Below, in pieces: positions 48,613-61,300 of a stretch of 64,000 bases of DNA. Each line of letters opens with the position of its first letter. Within the stretch, counting starts at the first letter, position 1. The DNA comes from Setophaga petechia (lineage: Eukaryota > Chordata > Aves > Passeriformes > Parulidae): NCBI GenBank assembly GCA_024362935.1, contig JANCRA010000010.1, positions 10,098,501-10,162,500 of the forward strand, in the 5' to 3' direction. Below the pieces are notes generated by a model. The model had not been told where the DNA came from. It saw only the letters and a list, made by a program, of their open reading frames with translations, and made no database searches. Made by a program: the position numbers and the translations under genes.

Positions 48613-51600
48613 CTTCATATGTTCAAAAATCTAAAGTTGAATCATTGCTTTTAGCATATAATCAATTCATACAGAAAAACCTTATTGCAAACACCATGAA
48701 GAACACAGACAGATCATTGATGGGCATCAAGCTTTGCCCATGTGAATAAGATTTTGTGCCCTTATTAAAACACAAGATTTCACAGAATTTAACTTAGTTA
48801 TACTGGAAATTCCTAGAGGTATAGTGGTATCATTATTAACAGGTACTTTGCACATGTTTCAGATTATTTCTCTTATTTCACAGCAAAGTTCTCTTCATCA
48901 AGTTAAACACTGAAGGAACTTCAAGATCACTCTGCAGACTGGGATATTCACCTCAAGCTACAATATGAACAGTAAATGAAGCTCTTTCAATATTATTTCA
49001 GTAAAAATGACAGAAGTGCAATATCTTGCATTTATGAAACCAGAAGGCACATATTGAACAAGTTATTTTACTCATGCATAAAAATAATGTGGGTGCTTCA
49101 CAAATTACTGTGACACAGATCATAAAATTAAGACAGAACAAGAAAAATCATTATGCTGATGACATTATTTAATATGTTTCTAATCTGCTACTTCAATGTA
49201 TTTACAATTTCTCACACACAGAGGGCTAAACTCTATGGAATAACTCAAAACTAAATTCTCTTTTCTGTGGAGCTTTCTAGGATCCTTGGGGCTGTAGAGG
49301 GAAAGCTGTGGACATTTCCTTGCTTTTACAGGTGGAAAATGTCCTGAAGATTTCACAAAAGATTCTTATTTTCAGACAAACTCAGACACCTTAGAAATTG
49401 CCACAGAAATCCACAGTGCCTTCATTTCTCACCAGTGGATCAGTTTGCAATAATTACCAAACCACTATTTTTCTTCTTTTTTTTTTATTCCAGGTAGGAG
49501 GTGACAAAATTCTTGAATTACAGTGTATATTTATTGGTAATTCCTACATGTAAACCTTAAAAGTAACACACATCCATTTTCTGCCCTTTGCTATGGTAAA
49601 ATAACTGGAGGCTGCCAGAAACAGCAGGGAAATCTCAGCACATCTGTCCACTTGCCAGTACATAAAAGCCATACAGGCCTTCTAAACTCCATTATAGCCC
49701 CAAGAACACCTAGGGAAGGTATTAGTGTGGGATACAAGTACATTTGATAAATTCTTCACCTAAAAGTCTGCTCCCTCTTGCAAAAATAATATTTATACCA
49801 GCTTTTGAGGGCATTTGAGGCCCATTTCAGGTCTTCCCAATTTCCAAAAAAGCACGCAGAAAAAAGTGCAAAAAACCCCACTGTCTGTGATTATAATACA
49901 GTAAACTATGCTAAAGGTAGTTCCTCTGAGTGAATCAAATATAAATTTGGGGCTTTCCCCAACCCTTGAAAAAATAAAACAATTTTTTTTTTTTTTTAGT
50001 ATACACTTATTCTTGCATGCCTCATGGTTTTATTATAGAAAACAAGTGCACAGTAACATATGGTACATCTGTTTCATATTTTGTCTTTCTGCTGTCGTGC
50101 TGTTTCTCTCAACATTCAGTAACACACACTTCTGTTGGCTCATAATAATTATTTTTAAGCTGCATATGAAACACAGCCCACCTCTACTGTCACTCCAGGG
50201 ACATGATATTCCTCCCTCCTTCCCTCCTCCTACAAATGCAGAGTGGAATATAAAGATAGCAGAACCAAAACTAAGGCAAGAGAAACCAGGAGCCATTATC
50301 AAACACTTGACATTCCTTCACTTCCATAAGTTTGGTTTTGCAAACACTCCTACACTGTAATTCACAGAGGAAGTGGTGGCAATGGAAAGGAGATGGTACC
50401 AGCAGACATAATAGTTAAAACTCATTTAAGCAAACCCTAATACTTGCTCAAATCTGTACAAAGACATATTCTCCAAGTGAATAGGCAACCTCAGGCACAA
50501 CAGCCATGTGGAAACATCTGTGAGGCAAAAAGCAGGACAAGAGCTGGGAGAGAGCACTGAGAAAAGAATGGTGAGGAACTGAAACCATTGGAACATGGCA
50601 CAAGGCAGCAAAAGGAACAAGGGAGGAAAGAGAGGATGAAAAGAGGTATTATCTGCTGGGTGAGCTGTTAGATTGAAGCTGAGAAATAATAAACCTGGCA
50701 GCAAAGAATGTGTCATCTGTAGAAAAATTGGACCCAGAAAGGGGCAATGAAAGCATAACAGGGAAGGTGAGATGCAAATAGTCAAGATAACTTGGAGGAC
50801 AACATCATGGAGAGAATTTTTTACACATGCATACATACAGAATAGCCTGTGTCTCAAAGAAGAGAAGATATGGGGGAAATATAGAGAGAAAGCAAAAGTA
50901 GCAATCTTTTGTGAATTTGATATTGGAAGTTGCTGGTGCTGGCATTGCATTAAAAATGCAGCAATAAATATAACAACAAAAAAAAAAATCTTAATTTATC
51001 AAAAATTTGTCTCCAGTCTGTCCAAGAAAATCTAAATGCTTCTTTGCATCTGTCTATTCCTATGGGCTTTAAGTCACACTTCACAATGGGACACTGATTG
51101 GCAAACCTGAATGCCACTTTGTTAAACAAATAAACATGCAATAAAAATAATACAGCACTGTTGCTGAAATGCCAACTTTAATTGCAGGACTTCAAGCCTC
51201 CCCATTTCTTTGGGAAGCAGATGGTAATTTTGCTGGAAAGCAAAGGACTGGAGGTAGTTGCATTTGGCACATTGAAAATTGGCACCAGAATTTGAAAAGG
51301 TTCCATTTCAATTTTGTCACAGGGAAAGATGAATCTATGAATTAGGTCATAAACAGTGAAGTAGAAGCTAAAGGAGCTTTTAACTCTCCAGCCACTTCAC
51401 CATTAAAGAGCCTGAATAGTTTCCTCTTATTACACACTTTACAGTATGCTGTAAATACCATAAATTAATAAATGATTCCAGCTCTAACCTGAGGGCCTCT
51501 TACTGTTTTTCTTCTCTGTTCTTTGTGCATAACCACTAAAATAACTGCACCTTAATAAAAAGTTGACATGTCTATATTAAAAAAAAAAAAAGGCAAATTA

Positions 51601-53290
51601 TTCTCATTAAGAAAGGTGCTTCAGGCGCATGTTGAGCAAATACAGCATTATTTACTGGAGCAAAAGGGTTTTTAGATACTCATTGATCCAACTGATAACA
51701 CTGACATGAGATCATCTATCATATTTCATATTTCAAAAGAACATATGGTTTTCAGTAGATTCCTTTATGAATTGGACTGTTGACAAAAAAAAAGCTTTCC
51801 AGATATGCCATTAGCACTACACTAAATTGAAATATTATTATATTCCCACACACCAACATAACAATATCAATATGCTTCCTAGCTGTATGGAAAGTCCTTT
51901 ATGCATAAAGATATGTGTTTATAAATATCTAATCAGAAAACACAAAGTCCTGTGCAATTTTTTCTACAGGATGATTCAGGATTCCAGCAGAAAGTATACA
52001 GCAGAATATTTAAAGAAAACTATAGAAAGAAAAACTAAAAAAAAAAAACCTGGAGTTTTACAGATAGTATTTCAGAAAGTTTTATTTTTCACTCATAAAA
52101 GGAGAGCTAGGTCATACTTTCTCAGTATTTTAACAGCAAGTAAACAGGGCATCACTAATCTACAAAACACAATGAATTACCAGCTTTCTTTATCCTGGAT
52201 ATTTCACAGTCCTGAAGTTATAGCAGTGTAAGGCTATAGGGTGTGCATTGCATCACTTCTTCAAAACTTATGTCTTACTTTAGGATGGGATTTTTCAAGA
52301 CCTTAAAGGAATTTCACAGCATGAATTCAATAGCTAAATTTAGCGAGATCTGCTCCCAATTTCCCCAGGCATTTTTCACAAACTTCCTTCAAAGCATTAA
52401 GTACAAGCTTGCACAAACTAACTTGAAAAAGAACATTCTTCTCTATCTCAAGAAAAGATATATGAAAATACACTGCTTATCTCCAAAGTGGCATCATTTG
52501 GGTAATATTCACTCCAATGCAAGGAAGGAAAAGGAAGGAAAGAACAGGGTCCTCATACATCCCTGTTTCCTTCAAGTGTCAAGACTATGTTCCCATTCCA
52601 GATGTACTCAGAAGTTCCCCTCCTATCTGCTATTAGATTTGGGGTTTTTCCTTATTAAAGTACAAGCAGCAGCATTTACCAAAAAGAAACCACAAAAAAC
52701 ACATTTACAATTTTTCAATTCACTCTCATTTTTATTACCATGTATTTATAGTTCCACCAATATTTTTATTCCATACCCCTCATCTCTCACCATATATTCA
52801 TTCAGTGCTGACAGAGATGTTATTCCTTAACCATATATGTATTTATGCCACCAACTTCAGTGCACAGTAAGGAGGATATAAACAGTCTCAGGGCAGAGTA
52901 AATTCAATCACAGGCATGCAGCTAAAATATAACACAGCATACCTAATGAAACTCTTTCATTTCTCATTTAAATTTTTCAAAGTAAATATTCCTGCAATCA
53001 TGTTATGAACATTTTTAAATTAAGGCAACCTTAAAAAGATCAGTAAATACTTTTTTTATTTTAGATGGGTCATATCCTGCCAATTTTTTTTTTTTTGGCA
53101 AGCTACTGCCTTCTTTTTGCCATGGCTCCACAATACCCAGAGGATGTCCAAACGAAGCAGACAAAACCCAGCCCTCCCAGTGCAGCCACCTCCACAGATG
53201 ACACGAGCCCTGAGCTGCCACTCAGCTGCTGCTCCAGGGCTCAGGGCTGGCAGCAGCTGCCAGCTCTGGCCTCACCCTCCAGCACAGCTT
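48613..53290 (-). other. ERC2 intron (no gene)
   Basis: AT-rich intron with a T-tract at 49982-49998 and a markedly purine-rich + strand at about 50520-50900. Two long open frames, 52243-52830 on the + strand (195 codons) and 50426-50950 on the - strand (174 codons), have biased composition and no family resemblance, so neither is annotated as a gene. The GC-rich region from about 53120 leads into the next minisatellite. Confidence 0.72.
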
Positions 53291-53376
53291 GGCCAGCACG
53301 GCCCTGGCCAGCACGGCCCTGGCCAGCACGGCCCTGGCCAGCACGGCCCTGGCCAGCACGGCCCTGGCCAGCACGG
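53291..53376. repeat. 15-bp GC-rich minisatellite, 5.7 copies
   Basis: The unit ggccagcacggccct is repeated five times without visible change from 53291 to 53365, followed by a partial sixth copy. Each unit has one CpG. Because 15 is a multiple of three, all frames stay open through it (for example repeated ARPWP), producing spurious reading frames on both strands. It lies in a 300-bp GC-rich island in AT-rich intron. Confidence 0.96.
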
Positions 53377-56300
53377 TGTCTCAGCCACCAGAGGCACCAG
53401 CCAAGCGCCCGGGTGCTCACAGCACAGCAGAGCTGGCAGCTGGGAGGTGACAAATGCTCAGGTGATAAAATTTCTTAGTGGTAGACATGACCTCACCCAA
53501 GAAAAAATGGTTGAGACCAAGGGATTTGACCCATCAAGTACACACTTCTTTCTCCACCTAATGAAATGTTCAAATGAACGTTCTAGTGTTACTCTAATAT
53601 GTTGGAAAAAGTCAGTTTTGTACACGTTGAAAAATAAATCAAACGGAATTAATATTTCGTGAAAAGAAAGATTAGTATGCAAGATATAAAGCTAAATTTG
53701 CAGAAACATTCCCTATTTCATGCTATAGAAGGAATTACTCTAGGGATTAATTTATGTTCTTATTCACAACCATTTTTCTAATACAGTCATTAAATTCTGT
53801 TTTATGAATCACTGTTCTCATCTGGGCTAAAGCAATTAAGTTCTCAAGACAGAACAGTAGGTGTGCTGGTGCTAATTAGTACTCCCCTGAGGTGAGCCTA
53901 GAGTTTGCCTGTATCTCCAGTACACCTGAGGTTGGCATTAATCAAGATAACAATTCTTTCCTGGATCTCTCTGAAGGAACAAACTGAGCATTTAGGATCA
54001 AAATTCCTTCCTTAACCTCCCCCTCCCCAACAGGCTCTCCCTGCCCTAGTCCTGAGATGTGGTGCTCCCCTCACTTGTATCCAGAATTTCACCCACATGC
54101 TGCAGTGCTTCCCTACCTAATCCACCTTAAGGAATCCATACAACATGATTTTAGCAATTTCAGCTGACTACTGATTTGGTAAAGTCTGGTAACACAGGAA
54201 AAAAACAGCCTGTACATGTGGCACCAAAGGCAACACCTAAGACATAAGGAAGATGCTTCTGAGTTCATACCAAACTCCACAAGTGCAGTTCTGGCTGTTT
54301 CTCTATGTCAGCTATATTTTTCCTCCCTTCTAATGCCTTATTATCCCATTGCTCCACTGACAAAACAGGAGCGAAAAAAAAGGAAAACAAAAAAAAAACA
54401 AACACAAAAAATCCGCAAAAAATTGTGAATACTTTACTATTTCAGCCTCTTCATGAAGCAGGCCAAGAAATTCCTTTTTTGTTCTCCCTACAAGCAGTTG
54501 GTGAGTTTTTTGTAAAAATTTGCATTTTGGTTGTGCTTCAAAAAGAGTTCTACATTTTCGAGTTATGCTATTGATGGATGTACTGTATGTAAATACAGAC
54601 AATTTCTGTTTCTCCTGTTGTTTAAAATTTGTTATGTTAGTTTATTCTTATTGTGTGTAAAGCTCTATTCCTGTGTGCACAGTTAGGAAGGTATACTAAC
54701 AAAGTTTCTAAACCTTCTCTGTTATATTAACAGCCAGAAAATACTAACTGTCCTAATTTTTAAGTCTTAAGATTTTGTTTTAGTTCATTAATTCAAAGTT
54801 ATCAGGAAAAATATGCAACTTTTTAAAATACTACTAAGCACTCTTGCACAAAATTGGAAAATCTTGGGCGTTTCAATAAAAGTTCTTCCATCTCATAACA
54901 GTTTATGGAATAAGAGAGATATGCCACACAAGATGGGGGGAATCAAACAAAAACACCCCAAGCCCCTGAGACTGCGAGTTTCCCAGCACAGGGAAGGCAG
55001 TCAGTCTTGAAAGGACTTTTGTGTGTCAAGATATTTTTAGTCTCACAAAGAAGGATGCTGGAATTGCCAAAGGCTGCCAACCATCTAATGGAAGCAAAGA
55101 ACACTACAGAGATGTAAGAGTCAATGTAAAACTGGATTTCAATAAATGGACCTCTGTGAAGTCCTTTCATACTTCTATGGTACTCTGAGAAGTGTCAGAA
55201 GAAATATCTCATTAAATTGGTCCACTTCATTGCAAATCATGTCACTCAGTCTTAAACACATTCACATTTCAGCTTACAAAACAGGGGCTCACTATGAAAA
55301 GTCACAAAGATGCTGCAAGGGCAGTGAAAAGGCATCCCATGTGCTAGACACACAACGTGCTAGGTGCCAGCACCTATTCCAGACATTTGTGCATTTTTTT
55401 ATTCACAATAATTCTATTATCAAGGGAAAAGCTACTTATGCTCAGGAATACCTGAAAAGTTAGTCAAGGTACACCAAGAGCATAGAAAAGATAGTCTCCA
55501 TTTAGAATATTACTCTGCAGATTCCAGATCATCAATTACAAGTGGAAAAAAAAAAAAGGCAAATTAAATTCACGGTAAGGAATCTGATAGACCAAAAAGA
55601 AAGCCTTTTCTGCATCCCTTTAGGCACAATCACTGTTCTGATGTCCTACTGATATGAAGCCTCCCAGTTTATATTTTAGTAATCAATTACTATAAAGAGA
55701 TAAATTTCAATACAGAATAATATTAGCAAAAGATTAATGAGAATATTTATTTAATAAAACTTACAGTGCTCTTAAAGGCCGGATTTAGGTTCAGTTTTGG
55801 TAAGATTTAATCATGAAATCCCTTAAAGCACAGCAAGAAACCACGCAACTAAAATAGTGAGAACCAGTCTGAGCTGATGGAAAGCTGCTATGATATTTCA
55901 CACCAGAAAAATCAAAGCCTCAGTCACTAAAGTATAAAAATACTTTTTCATGATTGACGAAGGCAAATTAAGTTATTTGATGGCAGAGATCCATATTCAA
56001 AAGCAATGCAGGAATTAAAATCATATGCTTGGATGCTATGAAATCTTTGCCAATAGGGTTTCTGAACATCAAGTTTTACACTAGATCCAAGAGGCTCAAT
56101 CCAAAAAAGAATGTATTTATCCAGTGAGTATTTCCAGATGCCCAGACAGGACAGAGCATGAGCTCCTTCAGCTGCTGTACAGGGGTTTTGTTTCTGAAAT
56201 TAACCCTCCACAATTTACTTCTCAAATACATACACATCTTAAATACTTAAATGTTCCTTAAATACTCAGTACAACACAGCTAAATTACTTTAAAGATTCT

Positions 56301-58213
56301 GTACAAAGAACTGAACACTCCACTTGCAACAGGAAACATTGCTGAGGCCTCTTGGTTTGCTGTGTCATTCAGGTTTTGTCCAGCTTAAAGGAAATTGTAA
56401 ACCAAAATAGAATAGCTCTACCAAATTCATGAGACTGTGTTCAGATTCACTTATTTCATTAGTTAGATACTAGACAGTTAGATTAAAAGAGTAAACTGCT
56501 GAAGCAAAAGAATCCACAAGAAAAACATCAGAAAATGGAAAGGCATTAAAAGAACAAGCTGTAACATCTTAACAACAGAGACAGATCAGGAGAGTTATAC
56601 AAGAATTATCAATTCATATACAAGAATTATCAATTTAAAATGTAAAGTTCAACAGTGTAGCTTATGCACAGACAGAATTTAAAAATACCAGTACAGCAAA
56701 TGTGCACATGTATATTTATTCTTTCTAGCATTTATCACAATTTGCTCTGTTTTCCTTCAGATTCTTATCTGGCAGCCTGGAATTGTGAAGTGCAGAAGTG
56801 TGTACAGTTCCCTACCCTGGCAAACTATCAAAAGTGCTACTACATTTGTTGAGCATTACAATGCAAATTGTCAAAGCTTCTGCTGTGTCTCCTGAATTTC
56901 TACCTTTCTTCTTTCAGCTATTTTACATGTGTTCCTAGAAGCAGATATTTCAGCATAATTTATTGAAATGCAAAAAATAGTAACATCTTATTTGAAATAA
57001 AGCTTCATCTCTACTTCATATTATAGGAAATTTCCTCTCTGAAACAACCTGAACTTGTAATTCATCCCGTGCTTTAACTACAGAGTAGCAGGAGTTGTGA
57101 CACATATTGGCCCAAAACCAATCAACTTCTAAGATGTAACAGAAAGGCAAAAGCAAGTGACTTTATAAAACAACCTATTAGTTAAGTTAACCATTCTAAA
57201 CTACGAAGTTCTCTTTAATTGTATATTGGTCTGCACTGGTTTTAGGTATCCAACAGCTGCAAAGGTATTGATCATTCCTTGCCTGTGCAGGTGACATGAG
57301 AATATTCACCTTCCCTATTCTCCTATAAGAGCTGTAGGAAATGCAGTTCACCCCCAAAGACAGAATCACTTCTTAATCTGAAAAAGAAACTACTTCTTTA
57401 CCTGTTCTGTTTGGGTTTTCTTGCTTCACAGCTAAAACATTAGTTTTCACAGTTTCAGAATAATTTTATAATACCAAAGTCCATCTATCTGATCATTCTG
57501 CTTGGAGTCTTTTCACAACTGCACTTCTTAGTGCTTTAAATAAAGGAACATTTCAAGCCATGTAACAGTTCTCTTTTGGACTGTTGGTGAGGTCTTTTTT
57601 AATGGTTTTAAGAGTGGCCTATTCTTTCCAGAATTTGCAACAAATTTTTTTCCTTCATCTATAGTTTAAGAAGTGCAAATTTTAAGGTTTTTTCATTCAA
57701 AAACCTGATGTTTGATTGGGTACTTGAATCATCTGTATACATCTGTAAACTCACGCTGTAAGTGGCAAGTTCAACAGTTTGAACTGATATTATCTGTTTT
57801 CCCTTGTTCACTTATTAGAGAAAGTAAATTCACTCAGAAGAACTTGTTGCAGACTATCAGGATGTTCCTCTTCCCTGAACTGTGCAGAGAGCAGGATGAA
57901 CCCATTTGGTGTTTGTCATTATAAAGGTTTAGCAATATCTACAAACTCCTCCCTTGTGTCCAAATCCACGCTCCCAACTGACAGCGAGTTTCAGTCCAGC
58001 TGCAGGTCCTGCAGCACAGCTCTGCCCTCCATGGCCTCATTCCTGGGCAGGCAACATGGGAAAAGGGGAGGACAAACCCTGGGGAACAGGAACATTGCCT
58101 CTCCTCCTCACATCTGAGCTTTTCATCCTCTCACATGTGGGTGATGCCTGCTACAGTGAAACAGGAGGGAGCACCGCTGTTAATGATCTCACAACACAAG
58201 GCACTGATGAGGA
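53377..58213 (-). other. ERC2 intron (no gene)
   Basis: AT-rich intron. It contains an A-rich run near 54375-54420 and a 21-bp direct duplication (56598-56636). A moderately GC-rich stretch at 57960-58120 precedes the next array. No gene was recognised. Confidence 0.75.
56598..56636. repeat. Two-copy direct repeat (tacaagaattatcaatt)
   Basis: The motif tacaagaattatcaatt occurs at 56598 and again 21 bp later at 56619, with a short intervening catata. Confidence 0.85.
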
Positions 58214-58301
58214 GGAAAGAGTTCCTTTTGAGTTTGGAAAGAGTTCCTTTTGAGTTTGGAAAGAGTTCCTTTTGAGTTTGGAAAGAGTTCCTTTTGAGTT
58301 T
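58214..58301. repeat. 22-bp tandem repeat, four identical copies
   Basis: A unit beginning ggaaagagttcc and ending ttttgagttt is repeated at 58214, 58236, 58258 and 58280 with no differences seen. The absence of divergence suggests recent expansion and a probable length polymorphism. Confidence 0.96.
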
Positions 58302-61300
58302 GGGAAAAGGAGGTGAGCAGCCACACTGTCCTAGAGAATTCCTACCTCAAGACACAGCAGACTTTAAACTTAGGAGTCAAAGAAAATGCACAGCCAAAGC
58401 TGAACAGCACAGCAGAGGAGAGGGAGATAATACTGAACGTGCAAGATGTGTAAATGGTATAAATAAGGAGTTTATACAAATTGACTCACTTCTTAATCAC
58501 ACATAATCCTGCCAGTAGCCTTTTGCAAGCTGAATTAAAAACAAAAACAGCAGCAAGACTCATTATGTGTTTTCCTGAATTTTCTACCATCTGGCAAAAA
58601 TGAGTTAATCAATAAAATGAAAGGAAATTCATAGCAAAAGAGAGTTACTATAGTTTTTGCAGTAAAAACTGTTTGGTTTTGCACATTTTAGAATTCCTCA
58701 TCTGTTAAGATTATTATTAAAAACAGATGATTACTTAATTCTACAAAAAAAAATGTTTGATGAAAGTAGGTCTTGAAGGGTGAAGTTTGTTGTAGACACT
58801 ATTAAGGCAGGATTAGGGAAAAAAAAACTAAAACAGAAAAACTAACATATTTCCACAGTAGTAGGAAAAGATTGATCTTAATTAAGACACTGAAAAAAAA
58901 TAAAGCACAACCCTTCAGATCATATAAAGATAGAATTTTAAAAAATATATTTATGGACATTTGAAAATAAAGTGTCCAGGGCAAAAACCAAACTCAGTAT
59001 TAGAGCTAAAACTACTGACCTGGCAAAGAGAGAGTAACTCAATGGCAAACTGTGTTGGTCACTGCACTCACAATATCATCAGTGTCCACCAGTGCCATGA
59101 AGCAGCAATGCAAGTGTGAAACACCTGCAGTACCCCAAATGTGACACTGACTTAGGAAAAACAGCAGAAGAATGTGAGCAATTGCTGGTTGGCACAGAAA
59201 TAAAGTGAGGGAGAAGTAGTGGGGAAAAAGGCATCTGCAAAAAATAACTGTAGAAGTTGGGACCAATTTAGTAAGAAGCAAAGGTGTCTTCCTATACCCA
59301 CTCTACTTTTTCAAGTGGCTTTTAATTAAGATATGTTAAAATACCTGAAATATTTAATAATGCAACACTGTAACAAAATTTGCCATAAAATATTTACGTT
59401 AATATTTCAATTAGTTAATGGCACTATTTTTTAATCTATTTTATCTCCAAATTATCTTGAACTAAGCTTTTGGACTATCAAGTAGGAGTAGATTCTACCT
59501 CACATATTTGGTAACTATTCAACTGGACACAGGTGGGAAATGAACACCTAGAAAACCTTGGAACAAAATTGGCTTTTCAGATAAAGTTTCCAACTGGATC
59601 AAGTTACCATCTTCTTCTGAGACCACTGTGACACAAAAAAAAGGAAACCCTCTAGATGAAACAACTAGGAAAGATATATTCCTAAAGATAATTTCATTTT
59701 TTGTAAATCTGCATAACCTTTCCTCTAATGCTTGATTCCATGTTTAGCCATCAAGGCACAGTGAGGCAATGCTTTATACAAGACCTAAACTGGATAATGG
59801 CCTTGCCCTATTTAACACAGGATCACTGGTGCCTTCAATTCATGTTTGATTGTTACATCTATATAGGTCTTTAAGAAAAAAAAATCTCTTCTCTAAAATG
59901 TTACTCACAAATATTTTTGCTTGGAGTTTGCCTGACTGGCACTGCTTGTTAATTCCTGCAGCCAGGCCAGAGCAGCGCATTCAGGTGGAAAAGTCCATCA
60001 GCAGCGTCCTCATCTAATTGCTCCAATTCTCAGCCTGACAGCTCTCCCTCTTCAGGGGATGAGCTGCCTGAACAGGATGAAGAATGCCTGGTTTTGCCTT
60101 CTTCAGCAAATTCTGTGTTTTCTACTCTTTAGCTCTCTCCTCCCTTCCTTTACTGCACCAGGGAATCTGAAGACAAAAATATCTCTCAAGTGTAAGGAAA
60201 GTACCAGATCGTTCATACACAATTATGCAGCTCATTCATTTCCTTACTTCAACCAAACTATGAATGCACAAGTTATGTTATAAATAGAAAAATAAATATA
60301 CTAAAAATCTATTTTAGTTTTATATTATTGTTATTTTAGCATATTTATCTATAGAAGGTGACACAGGAAGCAGTGGTTGTTAACCAGTGATGAAAAAACA
60401 TGCCAGATCACTCTTGCTAGCAGAACTTACACCAGCTTACAACCCAATGCTCTTCTAAAAACAAATTTTTAGGAAAAACTTCACATTTCCAGAGTATCGT
60501 ACTATCATTCCACTGGTATAATGTAATTTTCATTACAGTGTTAATTTTCAGAAATATTCAAGGTTGTGGGTTTATTTTGGATTTTTCAGAATACCTATTA
60601 AAACAGATAAGACAATATAATAAATACCTAAATGTATTCATGTTCATATCAAACTCACTATAAACCTCAGTAATTTTTCAATAGGTAGCACATACTCCAT
60701 AGCCCAGAGAGCTGTGCTGACAAAAAGGTACATTTTCAGGATGATGTGGAAAGAATGTTGGCTTCCAAGTAAAGGGGTAATTGGAAATTTTTATTTTCCC
60801 CAAGGTACAGCTTAGTTTCTGTCACTCAGGTAAGAAACTTAGTGACCATTGAATGCAAAACAGTCTGATTATCACAACTTATAATTGCTTAAGCTACACA
60901 TGTGCATAATAACATATACACATCAATAGAATAGCAGGCTTTTATTACAGATATGTTTATTGTAAACAGTGATTCTTCAAGTTTGGATTGACACATTTTA
61001 TTTATGCTTTGGTTTATCATGATTTAAATATAACCCACTAGATCATCTCCACCTTCTGGAGTAGCCAAATATTATTGCATTTCTTCACTGATTTAGTTAA
61101 GACCATTATTATGCTTTACCAGTAACCAGGTACCTGGAAGTTAATGTCACACAAGAAGAAGTTCACACTAACAGGACTATTCTTCCAGCTTTTCTACCTA
61201 CACATTGCAAAAGCTACATCTATTTACACAGTTTAAATCAAAATACAGAGAAAATATCTAATTTTCAAAGCACAGCTCCCTGTCTCTTTCTGTGACTCTC

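Noticed and set aside
50426..50950. A 174-codon hydrophobic minus-strand frame
   Set aside because: It is the complement of a purine-rich tract, which forces pyrimidine-rich (L/F/S/P) codons. No signal-peptide logic or homology was seen.
52243..52830. A 195-codon + strand open frame, the longest outside repeats and exons
   Set aside because: Composition follows the AT-rich DNA (K, F, L, S rich), there is no domain or family resemblance, and no splice or promoter context. A stop-poor interval of this size can arise by chance in 64 kb.
53065..53662. Overlapping + strand frames with repeated ARPWP or GPGQH sequence, and a minus-strand GRAGQ frame
   Set aside because: All are produced by the 15-bp minisatellite, whose unit length is divisible by three.
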